Source of the DNA: Rhizobium ruizarguesonis
GTDB taxonomy: Bacteria; Pseudomonadota; Alphaproteobacteria; Rhizobiales; Rhizobiaceae
Length of the DNA stretch: 64,000 nt
NCBI RefSeq assembly: GCF_012349115.1
Contig: NZ_PQIG01000084.1
Location: 1-64,000 of the forward strand
Direction: 5' to 3'
Numbering within the stretch: the first letter of the stretch is position 1; every line of letters begins with the position of its first letter. The translations under genes were made by a program, and so were the position numbers. A model generated the notes under the pieces. That model did no database searches, was not told the DNA's origin, and saw only the letters and a program-made list of their open reading frames with translations. Below, in pieces: positions 17,735 through 25,919 of the stretch.

Positions 17735-18781
17735 TCACGCCCTGACTCGCACGCGCCCGCCTCGCACCTGATCGACCAGCAGACGCACATGCTCGGGGTC
17801 AGCCTGCGGCGTAATGCCGTGACCGAGATTGAAGATCAGCGGTCCATTGCCGAGATGCTGCAGAATATCGTCGATGCCCTCTTCCAGTGCCCGGCCGCCG
17901 GCAACGACGCGCATCGGATCGAGATTGCCCTGAACCGGTCCGTCTTTCTGAAGTTCGGCGGCAAAGGCCAGCGGGACCGACCAGTCGAGGCCGATCGCAT
18001 CAGCACCCGTCTTCTGACGATAGTTTTTCAGCTGGTAGCCGGCGCCCTTGGCAAAAGCGATGATGCGAGCATGCGGCCGTTGCGACTTGACCGAAGCGAT
18101 CATCCGCGCAACCGGCCTAATCGCAAACGCCTCGAACTCCTTCTCGCCGAGAACGCCAGCCCAGGAATCGAAGATCTGCACGGCATCGGCGCCGGCATCG
18201 ATCTGGGCGACGAGATAATCGGCCGATACGTCGGCAAGCAGCATCAGCAGATGCTCGAAGGCGCGCGGATGCCTGTAGGCGAAGAGACGCGCAGGAGCCT
18301 GATCCGGCGTGCCGTGACCGGCGATCATGTAGGTCGCAACCGTCCAAGGCGCGCCGCAAAAGCCGAGCAGCGTCGTCTCCGCTGGCAACTCCTCACGCAG
18401 TCGCCGTACCGTCTCCAGAACCGGTCTGAGATAATCGACAACCTCTTCGCCATTCAATCTGCCGATCCCGGCTTCATCGATGGGATCCATCTCCGGACCA
18501 TGGCCCTCGGTGAACCGGACATTCCGCTTCATTGCATCGGGAATGACCAAGATATCGGAAAACAGTATGGCCGCATCAAAGCCATAGCGGCGGATCGGCT
18601 GCAATGTCACTTCGACGGCGTGCTCAGGGGTGTAACAGAGATCGAGAAAACTCCCTGCCTTTGCCCGCGTCTCCCTATATTCCGGGAGATAACGTCCTGC
18701 CTGTCTCATCAGCCACAGAGGAGGAGGGGAGAGGCTCTCGCCACTCAAAACCCTCATGATCTTTCGGCGCGTATCGCTCAA
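17735..18781 (-). CDS. hemE: uroporphyrinogen decarboxylase
   Basis: A 348-residue cytosolic enzyme converting uroporphyrinogen III to coproporphyrinogen III. The signature PLWLMRQAGRYLPEYR (about 21-36, substrate-binding arginines), the ILFSDILVIPDAM block with the catalytic aspartate, GFCGAPWTVATYM, and the C-terminal FNLGHGI are all present. The start is TTG at 18781 with GGGAAG 6-8 bases upstream; an ATG eight codons later is the alternative. Its promoter must lie inside the adjoining origin region, as in Caulobacter, where hemE also flanks the chromosomal origin. Confidence 0.97.
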   Translation of the reverse strand: MSDTRRKIMRVLSGESLSPPPLWLMRQAGRYLPEYRETRAKAGSFLDLCYTPEHAVEVTLQPIRRYGFDAAILFSDILVIPDAMKRNVRFTEGHGPEMDPIDEAGIGRLNGEEVVDYLRPVLETVRRLREELPAETTLLGFCGAPWTVATYMIAGHGTPDQAPARLFAYRHPRAFEHLLMLLADVSADYLVAQIDAGADAVQIFDSWAGVLGEKEFEAFAIRPVARMIASVKSQRPHARIIAFAKGAGYQLKNYRQKTGADAIGLDWSVPLAFAAELQKDGPVQGNLDPMRVVAGGRALEEGIDDILQHLGNGPLIFNLGHGITPQADPEHVRLLVDQVRGGRVRVRA

Positions 18782-18999
18782 GCGCTTCTTCCCTATAAAA
18801 AAACAAAGATATTTTAAAAGGTTTCTATTTCTTAGAGTCGGTGACTATCAAGGATTAAAATCCATCCACTGCCGTCGCCATTTGTCGCGCGCCTGCAAAA
18901 CAACATCGGAAAGATTTGTCCATCTCGTCCGAATCTCGGGGAGAAGCTGAATCTGAAAATGATTCCAAATCCTTCCGGGTTGGCAATTTTTCTTATAGC

Positions 19000-19019
19000 T
19001 GTGGATAGGCTGTGGACGA
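19000..19019 (-). promoter_or_regulatory. tandem DnaA-box-like sites in oriC
   Basis: TGTGGATAG (8 of 9 to the complement of TTATCCACA) and TGTGGACGA (7 of 9) lie two bases apart in direct orientation. They are probable DnaA contact sites. Confidence 0.75.
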
Positions 19020-19088
19020 GCTTTCAAGATTTAGATCTCTTCCCCATCGTCCACAGGGCCAATCAAAACCGACCCGCAAAATCCGAAA

Positions 19089-19097
19089 TGTGGATAA
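19089..19097 (-). promoter_or_regulatory. perfect DnaA box in oriC
   Basis: TGTGGATAA is the exact complement of the DnaA consensus TTATCCACA. It is the strongest box in the region and lies 86 bases before the ppsR start. Confidence 0.88.
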
Positions 19098-19182
19098 GGA
19101 GGCATGTTTTCCCTTGCCGCAGACTGCCTCGCCGCCGTAGCTCTGTTTCATCCAGTGTTTTCAACAGGCAGCGGAAAATAGC

Positions 19183-20004
19183 GTGGAGAACAGAACGAAC
19201 TTCTTTCATCTGCATCTGATTTCTGACTCAACGGGAGAGACTCTGATCTCCGCCGGGCGCGCCGCGTCCGCGCAGTTCAGATCAGCCCAGCCGATCGAAC
19301 ATGTCTATCCGCTGATCCGCAATCGCAAGCAGCTGCTGCCGGTTCTGCAGGCGATCGATGACGCCCCCGGCATCGTGCTCTACACCATTGTCGACCGGGA
19401 GCTTGCAAGCCTGATCGATGAGCGCTGCATCGAGATGGGCGTCGCCTCGGTGAATGTGCTGGAGCCGGTGATGAATGCCTTCCAGATCTATCTCGGCGCC
19501 CCGTCGCGCCGTCGGGTCGGTGCCCAGCATGTGATGAATGCCGGCTACTTCGCGCGCATCGAAGCGCTGAATTTCACCATGGATCACGATGACGGTCAGA
19601 TGCCCGACGACTACAACGACGCCGATGTCGTGATCATCGGTATCAGCCGTACGTCGAAAACGCCGACCAGCATCTACCTCGCCAATCGAGGCATCAAGAC
19701 GGCGAACATTCCGATCGTCTATGGTGTGCCATTGCCGGAGAGCCTCTTCGTCGCGAGCAAACCGCTGATCGTCTGCCTGATCGCCACCACCGACCGTATT
19801 TCCCAGGTGCGGGAAAATCGTGTGCTCGGCGTGACGCAGGGCTTCGATCGCGAACATTATACCGATCGCGCCGCGATTTCGGAGGAGCTGAAATATGCCC
19901 GCTCGCTTTGCGCCCGCCATAACTGGCCGCTGATCGACGTCACCCGCCGCTCAATCGAGGAAACGGCCGCGGCAATCGTTGCCCTGCGGCCGAAGCTGCG
20001 CTAA
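19183..20004 (+). CDS. ppsR: PEP synthase / pyruvate phosphate dikinase regulatory protein (kinase-pyrophosphorylase, DUF299)
   Basis: A 273-residue bifunctional ADP-dependent kinase / Pi-dependent phosphorylase that switches pyruvate phosphate dikinase or PEP synthase off and on. N-terminal block FHLHLISDSTGETL and the P-loop GISRTSKTPTS at 153-163 are diagnostic; REHYTDRAAISEEL and the terminal VTRRSIEETAAAI also fit. It starts with GTG at 19183 (ENRTNFFHLH). It is the first gene right of oriC, at the head of a close-packed run to dnaQ. Which dikinase is its target cannot be told here. Confidence 0.95.
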   Translation: MENRTNFFHLHLISDSTGETLISAGRAASAQFRSAQPIEHVYPLIRNRKQLLPVLQAIDDAPGIVLYTIVDRELASLIDERCIEMGVASVNVLEPVMNAFQIYLGAPSRRRVGAQHVMNAGYFARIEALNFTMDHDDGQMPDDYNDADVVIIGISRTSKTPTSIYLANRGIKTANIPIVYGVPLPESLFVASKPLIVCLIATTDRISQVRENRVLGVTQGFDREHYTDRAAISEELKYARSLCARHNWPLIDVTRRSIEETAAAIVALRPKLR

Positions 20005-20038
20005 GCGCTGACGAAAAGCTGGCACGCCGAGGAACCCC

Positions 20039-20638
20039 ATGACGCCGAAACTCATCCTTGCATCGTCGAGCCCCTTTCGCCGGATGCTGATGGAAAATGC
20101 CGGTCTGTCCTTCGAGGCACATGCCGCAAGGATCGATGAACGGGCCGTCGAAGCGCCGCTGGAAAAAGCCGGCGCTAAGCCTGACGCCGTGGCCCTCGTG
20201 CTGGCCAGGGCCAAGGCCGAAGAAGTCAGCAATCGTTTTCCGGATACCCTGGTCATCGGTTCGGATCAAACGATGTCACTCGGCGACAGCGTCTTCCATA
20301 AGCCGAAGGACATGACCGACGCGGCTAGTCATCTTCAAGCCCTTTCGGGAGTAACCCACCGATTGAACAGCGCCGTCGCCATCGTCAGCGATGGTGTGGT
20401 CTTGTGGCAACATCTCGCCCATGCGCAGCTGACAATGCGGCCGCTGACGGCGGAATTCATCGCCAGACATCTGGCCCGGGTTGGCGAACGGGCGCTTTCC
20501 AGCGTCGGCGCCTATCAATTGGAGGGGGAGGGCATCCAGCTCTTCGAGAAAATCGAGGGTGACTATTTCACCATTCTCGGCCTGCCGATGCTGCCGCTCT
20601 TAAAAAAATTGCGACAACTCGGAGCGATCGATGGGTGA
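20039..20638 (+). CDS. maf: Maf-type nucleoside triphosphate pyrophosphatase
   Basis: A 199-residue Maf/Ham1-superfamily protein that hydrolyses dTTP/UTP or modified NTPs to the monophosphate. LILASSSPFRRMLMENAGL (4-22) is the conserved N-terminal motif; DERAVEAPLEK, VIGSDQTM with the catalytic aspartate, and the C-terminal VGAYQLEGEGIQLFEKIEGD also fit. It lies 34 bases after ppsR and overlaps aroE by 8 bases. Which Maf subfamily (YhdE or YceF) is not certain. Confidence 0.93.
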   Translation: MTPKLILASSSPFRRMLMENAGLSFEAHAARIDERAVEAPLEKAGAKPDAVALVLARAKAEEVSNRFPDTLVIGSDQTMSLGDSVFHKPKDMTDAASHLQALSGVTHRLNSAVAIVSDGVVLWQHLAHAQLTMRPLTAEFIARHLARVGERALSSVGAYQLEGEGIQLFEKIEGDYFTILGLPMLPLLKKLRQLGAIDG

Positions 20639-21488
20639 TTCACGTGAAACATTCGGGCCGAAAGCGTTTGTCACGGGCTTTCCCATCAAGCATTCGCGCT
20701 CACCACTGATCCACGGATATTGGCTGAAGACGCTTGGTCTGCCAGGCAGCTACCGCGCTCATGAAGTGGCACCCGAGGCCTTTGCCGATTTTATTCACTC
20801 GCTGAAGGATGGCAGTTCCGGCTTTATCGGAGGCAATGTCACCATTCCCCACAAGGAATTGGCGTTCCGGCTCGCCGACAAGCCGGACGCGCTATCGCAA
20901 GAACTCGGCGCTGCGAACACGCTCTGGCTGGAGGACGGCGCCCTGCATGCGACGAATACCGACGGTCGTGGCTTCATCGCCAATCTTGACGAACGCCATC
21001 CGGGCTGGGACCGGCGTGGCACGGCCGTGGTTTTTGGCGCCGGCGGCGCCAGCCGCGCGATCATCCAGGCGGTCCGTGATCGCGGGTTCAAGGAGATCCA
21101 CGTCGTCAACCGCACCGTCGAACGCGCGCGCGAACTCGCGGATCGTTTTGGCCCGCGTGTACGGGCCCACCCGACCGGTGCGCTTGCCGAAGTGATGAAA
21201 GGCGCCGGCCTCTTCATCAATACCACCTCGCTCGGCATGGACGGCGAGGCGGCGCCGCAACTCGATTTCTCGCCTCTTGCGGCCGATGCCGTCGTCACCG
21301 ATATCGTTTATGTGCCCTTGAAGACGCCGATCCTGGCACAGGCGGAAGAGCAAGGATTTCCCATCGTTGATGGTCTCGGCATGCTCTTGCACCAGGCCGT
21401 GCCCGGATTCGAGAAATGGTTCGGCCAGCGTCCCATCGTCGACGCGGCGCTACGCGCGCTCATCATCGCGGATATGGAAGCACACTGA
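20631..21488 (+). CDS. aroE: shikimate dehydrogenase
   Basis: A 285-residue NADP-dependent enzyme reducing 3-dehydroshikimate in aromatic amino-acid synthesis. Substrate-binding KHSRSPLIHGYWL (20-32), catalytic K75 in NVTIPHKE, NTDGRGF (109-115) and the dinucleotide motif GAGGASRA (136-143) are present. Its first codons (GDSRETF) overlie a 15/16 parS site at 20636-20651, so part of the protein N-terminus follows from the ParB site. It overlaps maf and touches coaE (TGATG), suggesting coupled translation. Confidence 0.97.
   Translation: MGDSRETFGPKAFVTGFPIKHSRSPLIHGYWLKTLGLPGSYRAHEVAPEAFADFIHSLKDGSSGFIGGNVTIPHKELAFRLADKPDALSQELGAANTLWLEDGALHATNTDGRGFIANLDERHPGWDRRGTAVVFGAGGASRAIIQAVRDRGFKEIHVVNRTVERARELADRFGPRVRAHPTGALAEVMKGAGLFINTTSLGMDGEAAPQLDFSPLAADAVVTDIVYVPLKTPILAQAEEQGFPIVDGLGMLLHQAVPGFEKWFGQRPIVDAALRALIIADMEAH
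20636..20651. other. parS site inside aroE (15 of 16)
   Basis: TGATTCACGTGAAACA differs from the parS consensus only at position 3. It is about 1.6 kb right of oriC and is the parS nearest the origin. Confidence 0.92.
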
Positions 21489-22099
21489 TGCTGAAGATTG
21501 GTCTCACCGGCTCCATCGGAATGGGAAAATCGACGGCGGCAAAGCTCTTTGCCGACACAGGAATCCCGGTGAATGATTCGGATGCCGTGGTTCACGATCT
21601 CTATGCCGGCGAGGCTGCACCCCTGGTGAATGCTGCCTTCCCCGGCACGATGAAGGATGGAGCAGTCGACCGACATGAACTCGGCCGCCAGCTCGCCCTT
21701 GATCCTGCCGGCTTCAAACGCCTGGAAGCGATCGTCCATCCGCTAGTTCGCAAACGCGAGACGGAATTTCTAGAGCGGCAACGCGCCGCCGGCGCCGACA
21801 TGGTACTGCTCGATATTCCATTACTTTTCGAAACCGGCGCCGAGGCAAGAGTGGATGTAATCGTCGTCGTCAGCACTGATCCACAGATTCAGCGCCAAAG
21901 GGTGCTTGCGCGCGAAGACATGACCGAGGAAAAATTCGACATGATTCTCTCCCGCCAGACGCCGGACGCCGAAAAACGGCGGCGGGCCGATTATCTGGTC
22001 GATACCAGTCACAGTATCGCGACGACGAGGGAACGAGTGCTTGAGATCGTCGCCGACCTGAAAACGCGGATTGCCAAGGGAGATTTCCGGAATGCGTGA
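21488..22099 (+). CDS. coaE: dephospho-CoA kinase
   Basis: A 203-residue P-loop kinase for the last step of CoA synthesis. P-loop GSIGMGKST at 8-16, substrate block FADTGIPVNDSDAVVHDLY, and DIPLLFETGAE are typical. The ATG at 21488 shares its A with the aroE TGA, so translation is coupled. An ORF reading 72 bases further upstream is only the aroE shadow. coaE overlaps dnaQ by 8 bases. Confidence 0.96.
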   Translation: MLKIGLTGSIGMGKSTAAKLFADTGIPVNDSDAVVHDLYAGEAAPLVNAAFPGTMKDGAVDRHELGRQLALDPAGFKRLEAIVHPLVRKRETEFLERQRAAGADMVLLDIPLLFETGAEARVDVIVVVSTDPQIQRQRVLAREDMTEEKFDMILSRQTPDAEKRRRADYLVDTSHSIATTRERVLEIVADLKTRIAKGDFRNA

Positions 22100-22814
22100 G
22101 ATCATCTTCGATACGGAAACAACCGGCCTCGACAACCGCGCCGACCGCATCATCGAAATCGGCGGCATCGAGCTCTTCAATCATTTCCCCACAGGCAACA
22201 CGATCCATATTTTCATCAATCCCGGAGATCAGAAGGTTCATCCGGATGCGCTCGCCGTGCACGGCATCACCGATGAATTTCTGAAGGACAAGCAGCCTTT
22301 CGCGGAAGTTGCCGAACAAATCCTCACCTTCTTCGGCAATGCGAAGTGGATTGCCCATAACGCCACCTTCGATATGGGCTTCATCAACGCGGAATTCGCG
22401 CGCATCGGTTTGCCGCCAATCCTGCCGGAACGGGTGCTCGATACCTTGTCGATGGCGCGGCGCAAACATCCGATGGGGCCGAATTCGCTCGATGCGCTCT
22501 GCCGGCGCTACGGCATCGATAATTCGCACCGCACTAAACACGGCGCGCTGCTCGACTCCGAACTGCTTGCCGAAGTTTATATCGAGATGATCGGCGGCAG
22601 ACAGGCAGCCCTCGGCCTCGGCATGGCCGGCAAATCCAGCCAGGCGGATCGCGGCGACATGGCGATGGAAGACGATGTGGTAATTGCCGCCGTGCTCGAG
22701 CGGCCCCGGCCGCTCGCCCCGCGCCTCAGCCAAACCGAGGAGCAGGCGCATGAGGCGCTCATCGCCAAACTCGGTGAAAAAAGCATCTGGGCGAAATACG
22801 CCAACCTCGATTAA
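22092..22814 (+). CDS. dnaQ: DNA polymerase III epsilon subunit (3'-5' proofreading exonuclease)
   Basis: A 240-residue DEDDh exonuclease. Exo I: IIFDTETTGLD with D7 and E9; Exo II: AHNATFDMGFINAEF; Exo III: HRTKHGALLDSELLAEVY with the H and D. The C-terminal QTEEQAHEALIAKL tail fits the alpha-subunit-binding end. The ATG at 22092 (MREIIFD) is chosen because the family starts there. It closes the ppsR-maf-aroE-coaE-dnaQ run, and is convergent with secB. Confidence 0.96.
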   Translation: MREIIFDTETTGLDNRADRIIEIGGIELFNHFPTGNTIHIFINPGDQKVHPDALAVHGITDEFLKDKQPFAEVAEQILTFFGNAKWIAHNATFDMGFINAEFARIGLPPILPERVLDTLSMARRKHPMGPNSLDALCRRYGIDNSHRTKHGALLDSELLAEVYIEMIGGRQAALGLGMAGKSSQADRGDMAMEDDVVIAAVLERPRPLAPRLSQTEEQAHEALIAKLGEKSIWAKYANLD

Positions 22815-22832
22815 ACCGGCCCTCAATTGAAA

Positions 22833-22862
22833 ATGCCCGGGACCAGCCCGGGCATCCGCATT
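22833..22862. terminator. hairpin between convergent dnaQ and secB
   Basis: A 9-bp perfect stem (ATGCCCGGG at 22833-22841 with CCCGGGCAT at 22847-22855). The flanks are A/T-rich (GAAA before, TTTC after), so weak termination in both directions is plausible. Confidence 0.65.
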
Positions 22863-22881
22863 TCAAACAAGAAAGACCCGG

Positions 22882-23364
22882 TCAGTTCGGAACGGCCTGA
22901 ACCTTGGCGCGGGCCTGTTCTTCGGCAACGCGCTGAGCGAACATCTGCGTGAAGTCGATCGGGTCGATCATCAGCGGCGGGAAACCGCCGTTGCGGGTGA
23001 CGTCGGCGATGATCTGACGAGCGAAGGGGAAGAGCATGCGCGGGCACTCGATGAAGAGAACCGGCAGCATGTGTTCCTGCGGGAAACCGGCAACGCGGAA
23101 AACGCCGCCATAGGTGAGTTCGGCATGGAAAACCGTCTTGTCGCCGTCCTTGGCTTCGGCATTCAGCGACAGCACGACATCGAAATCCGTATCGGAAAGC
23201 GGGTTGGCGTTGACGTTCACATTGATGTTGATCGTCGGCGCCTTGTCGCGGGCCTGCAGCGAACGCGGAGCACCCGGATTTTCGAAGGACAGATCCTTGG
23301 TATATTGCGCAAGGATCGAAAGGGTGGGGTTGGCCGCACCGTTGCTGTTGTTATCGTCTGCCAT
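22882..23364 (-). CDS. secB: protein-export chaperone SecB
   Basis: A 160-residue cytosolic tetrameric chaperone that keeps preproteins unfolded for SecA. The SecB fold shows in LSILAQYTKDLSFENPGAP (14-32), INVNVNANPLSDTDFDV, YGGVFRVAGFP and the IECPRMLFPFAR and RQIIADVTRNGGFPP blocks. ATG at 23364 with GAGGAAAAG upstream is preferred over an earlier in-frame ATG at 23409. The dnaQ / secB / fxsA adjacency near the origin is shared with other alphaproteobacteria. Confidence 0.97.
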   Translation of the reverse strand: MADDNNSNGAANPTLSILAQYTKDLSFENPGAPRSLQARDKAPTININVNVNANPLSDTDFDVVLSLNAEAKDGDKTVFHAELTYGGVFRVAGFPQEHMLPVLFIECPRMLFPFARQIIADVTRNGGFPPLMIDPIDFTQMFAQRVAEEQARAKVQAVPN

Positions 23365-23465
23365 TGGCTTTTCCTCGAGGGGCATGGGAATGGTGCCGCC
23401 ATCTAACATTTCAGGGAAGGGCTTACAACCCTGGGCGATTGGCGCGGTTGATCAGCCGCAGTGCC

Positions 23466-23981
23466 TCAGTCGCCGAGATGCTTGCCGGACCACGGCGAGT
23501 TGCGATCCGGCTCTCTATGATAGTCCTCCTCGTCGAGATCGACCACCTTCGAATTCGGCTTGCGGTCGCGGAAATCGGGTTGCGGGCCAGAGGAAGAGCC
23601 GCCCTTGGCATTGACGACGACGAAGCGTTTGGCGATCGTCCGCCAGACGAGATCGCGCACCGGCGGAATGAGAATGAGGATCGCGATGATATCTGTGAGG
23701 AAGCCGGGAATGATCAGCAGCAGCGAGGCGATGACGTTCATCGCCGGCCGCAGCAGGTCGCGGCCCGGCATCACCCCATTTCGTCCTTCGCTCGACATTT
23801 GGCGCAAAATACCAATGCCCTGCCTGCGCAGCAGAACCACGCCGAGAACGAAACCCAGCATGACGAGCGCGAGCGTCAACCACAATCCGATCGCCCGGCC
23901 GACGACGACGAAACCGGCAATTTCGGCGAGCGGCAACAGCAGAATGAAAGCTGGCAGGATCGAAAAACGCATGTCGGTCAT
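23466..23981 (-). CDS. fxsA: FxsA family membrane protein
   Basis: A 171-residue protein of the FxsA family, an inner-membrane protein of unclear function whose E. coli member affects phage F exclusion. Hydrophobic segments at about 6-28 (FSILPAFILLLPLAEIAGFV), 30-50 and 78-105 (MNVIASLLLIIPGFLTDIIA) match the family; LLPLAEI and PGFLTDIIA are its signatures. The C-terminal 45 residues are hydrophilic and disordered-looking. It lies about 100 bases upstream of secB in the same direction and is divergent from the Tim44-like gene. Confidence 0.88.
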   Translation of the reverse strand: MTDMRFSILPAFILLLPLAEIAGFVVVGRAIGLWLTLALVMLGFVLGVVLLRRQGIGILRQMSSEGRNGVMPGRDLLRPAMNVIASLLLIIPGFLTDIIAILILIPPVRDLVWRTIAKRFVVVNAKGGSSSGPQPDFRDRKPNSKVVDLDEEDYHREPDRNSPWSGKHLGD

Positions 23982-24103
23982 GTCCCGGGCTCACCGGTCT
24001 CCTCTTGGCGCCGGCGAAGATGCCAGCCATCATTTGAATCATCTGTATAGGCAGACTATATGGGAGTACAAATCAGAGATGTTAACGGCGGCTGCGATAC
24101 GAT

Positions 24104-24808
24104 ATGAGTTCGAACGACTTCATCACATTATTTTTCCTGGTGGCGGCTGTGCTGATTTTCTTTCAGCTCCGCTCCGTGCTCGGACGCCGCACAGGAAATG
24201 AGAAGCCGCCGCGCGATCTCTATACGCCGCGGGATGCGGCTCCGGCCGAAGCCGCCGATGCCGGCAAGGTCGTGACGCTACCGCGGCGCGATGCGACAAC
24301 GGAGGATGAGGATCGCTTCGCTGCCATCGATGCTTTCGCGGCACCCGGAACGCCGCTCAACGAATCGCTGCGCGCGCTGAACAAGGCCGATCCCGCCTTC
24401 AGCCCGAAGGAGTTTCTGAACGGCGCCCGCATGGCTTACGAGATGATCGTCATGGCCTATGCCGATGGCGACCGGAAAACGCTGAAGAACTTGCTGTCCC
24501 GCGAAGTCTATGACGGGTTCGATGCGGCGATCGGCGAGCGCGAGGCCCGGGGCGAGAAGGTGAAGTCCACCTTCGTCGGCATCGACAAGGCCGAAATCAC
24601 CCATGCGGAAACAAAGGGCAGCGAAGCGCAGATCACCGTGCGCATCGTCAGCCAGCTGATATCGGCCACCTACGACAAGGCGGATGTGCTGATTGAAGGC
24701 GACGCCGAAAACGTCGCCGAGGTCAACGACCTCTGGACCTTCGCCCGCGACACCCGCTCGCGCGATCCGAACTGGAAACTCGTGGCGACCGAATCGGAAC
24801 ATGAGTGA
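24104..24808 (+). CDS. timA: Tim44-like domain protein
   Basis: A 234-residue protein with an N-terminal membrane anchor (FITLFFLVAAVLIFFQLRSV at 6-25) and a C-terminal Tim44-like domain (about 95-230; FSPKEFLNGARMAYEMIVMAYADGD, then LKNLLSREVYDGF). It is the bacterial relative of mitochondrial Tim44 often called TimA. From family knowledge it is an inner-membrane protein facing the cytoplasm; its role is not settled. It overlaps mltA by 8 bases (ATGAGTGA), so the two are co-translated. Confidence 0.85.
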   Translation: MSSNDFITLFFLVAAVLIFFQLRSVLGRRTGNEKPPRDLYTPRDAAPAEAADAGKVVTLPRRDATTEDEDRFAAIDAFAAPGTPLNESLRALNKADPAFSPKEFLNGARMAYEMIVMAYADGDRKTLKNLLSREVYDGFDAAIGEREARGEKVKSTFVGIDKAEITHAETKGSEAQITVRIVSQLISATYDKADVLIEGDAENVAEVNDLWTFARDTRSRDPNWKLVATESEHE

Positions 24809-25919
24809 CCACGCATCGGACTTCGTCCTGCAGGCCATAAGCTTCGACACTCTGGAAGGCTGGAAGGATGATGATCCCTCCGGCCTTTTTGAAGTCATGC
24901 GAAGCTGCCGCCGGCAGATCACCGATGTCAAACCGTACCGCACCGGATCGCTTGGCCTGAGCTCGGAAGACCTGCTTCCGCTTCTCGCCGCCGCCGAAGA
25001 TTTCACGCCATCATCTCCGGCATCGGCACGAGGCTTTTTCGAGACACACTGTCGGCCCTTTCTGATCCGCCGCAAGGATGGCAATTCCGGCTTCGTCACC
25101 GCCTTCTACGAACCAGATATCGACGTGTCGGAACGGCCGGACGAAATTTTCCGTTTTCCTTTCTACAGGCGTCCGGACGATCTGATCGATCTCGACGATG
25201 CCAATCGCCCCGCCGAACTCGACAAGGCCTATGCTTTTGGCCGTCTGCATGACGGCCGCGTCGCTGCCTATCCGGACCGCCGCGCCATCGATCAGGGGTT
25301 TCTCGAAGGCCGCGGCCTCGAAATCGCCTGGGCGAAGTCGAAGGTGGATGTCTTCTTCGTGCATGTGCAAGGTGCTGCCCGCCTGCGTTATGAGGACGGT
25401 CGTATCGGCCGCATCACCTATGCGGCGAAAGCCGGCCATCCCTTCTCGGCGATCGGCAAGCTGCTGATCGAGCGAGGAGAGATCGATCGGGCGGAGATTT
25501 CAATGCAGGCGATCCGTGCCTGGCTGGCGCGCAATCCCGAGCGCGTCGACGAAGTGTTATGGCATAACCGCTCTTATATTTTCTTCCGTGATGCACCGGT
25601 TGCTGATCCGAAGGCAGGTCCGATCGCGGCCGCCAAGGTGCCGCTTCTCGCCGGGCGCTCGCTTGCGGTCGACCGGATGATCCATACCTTCGGCTTTCCT
25701 TTTTTCATTCGCGCCGAAAGCCTCACCCATCTCGACCAGGGCCGGCCGTTCCGCCGGCTGATGCTGGCGCTCGATACCGGCTCGGCGATCGTCGGGCCGG
25801 CGCGGGGTGATATCTTCACCGGCTCGGGGGACATGGCCGGAGAACGTGCCGGCACCGTCCGCAACGACGCCGATTTCGTCATCCTCATTCCCAATGCCGC
25901 CGCCGGACGATTCGACTGA
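24801..25919 (+). CDS. mltA: MltA-type lytic murein transglycosylase
   Basis: A 372-residue protein with the MltA barrel domain (about 100-260: RGFFETHCRPFLI, GFVTAFYEP, GRLHDGRVAAYPDR, LEIAWAKSKVDVFFVHVQGAARL) and the C-terminal 3D domain with the catalytic-type aspartates (ALDTGSAIVGPARGDIFTGSG). The family cleaves glycan strands to 1,6-anhydro products. Odd point: neither the ATG at 24801 nor any upstream in-frame codon gives a signal peptide or lipobox, although the enzyme must work in the periplasm. Starts are fixed by overlap with timA (8 bases) and smr (TGATG). Confidence 0.9.
   Translation: MSDHASDFVLQAISFDTLEGWKDDDPSGLFEVMRSCRRQITDVKPYRTGSLGLSSEDLLPLLAAAEDFTPSSPASARGFFETHCRPFLIRRKDGNSGFVTAFYEPDIDVSERPDEIFRFPFYRRPDDLIDLDDANRPAELDKAYAFGRLHDGRVAAYPDRRAIDQGFLEGRGLEIAWAKSKVDVFFVHVQGAARLRYEDGRIGRITYAAKAGHPFSAIGKLLIERGEIDRAEISMQAIRAWLARNPERVDEVLWHNRSYIFFRDAPVADPKAGPIAAAKVPLLAGRSLAVDRMIHTFGFPFFIRAESLTHLDQGRPFRRLMLALDTGSAIVGPARGDIFTGSGDMAGERAGTVRNDADFVILIPNAAAGRFD

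Larger units (their letters stand above)
18782..19182. other. putative chromosomal replication origin (oriC)
   Basis: A 400-base gene-free segment between divergent hemE and ppsR. The left part is AT-rich (about 18790-18835, with TATAAAAAAACAAAGATATT). The right part carries DnaA boxes: a perfect TTATCCACA (complement, 19089-19097), an 8/9 box at 19000-19008, and two 7/9 boxes at 19011-19019 and 19047-19055. Four GANTC methylation sites fall at 18835, 18930, 18948 and 18961. The hemE / ppsR setting is the origin location in Caulobacter and relatives, parS sites cluster within 7 kb, and transcription mostly diverges from here. No experimental proof is available from the sequence. Confidence 0.9.
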
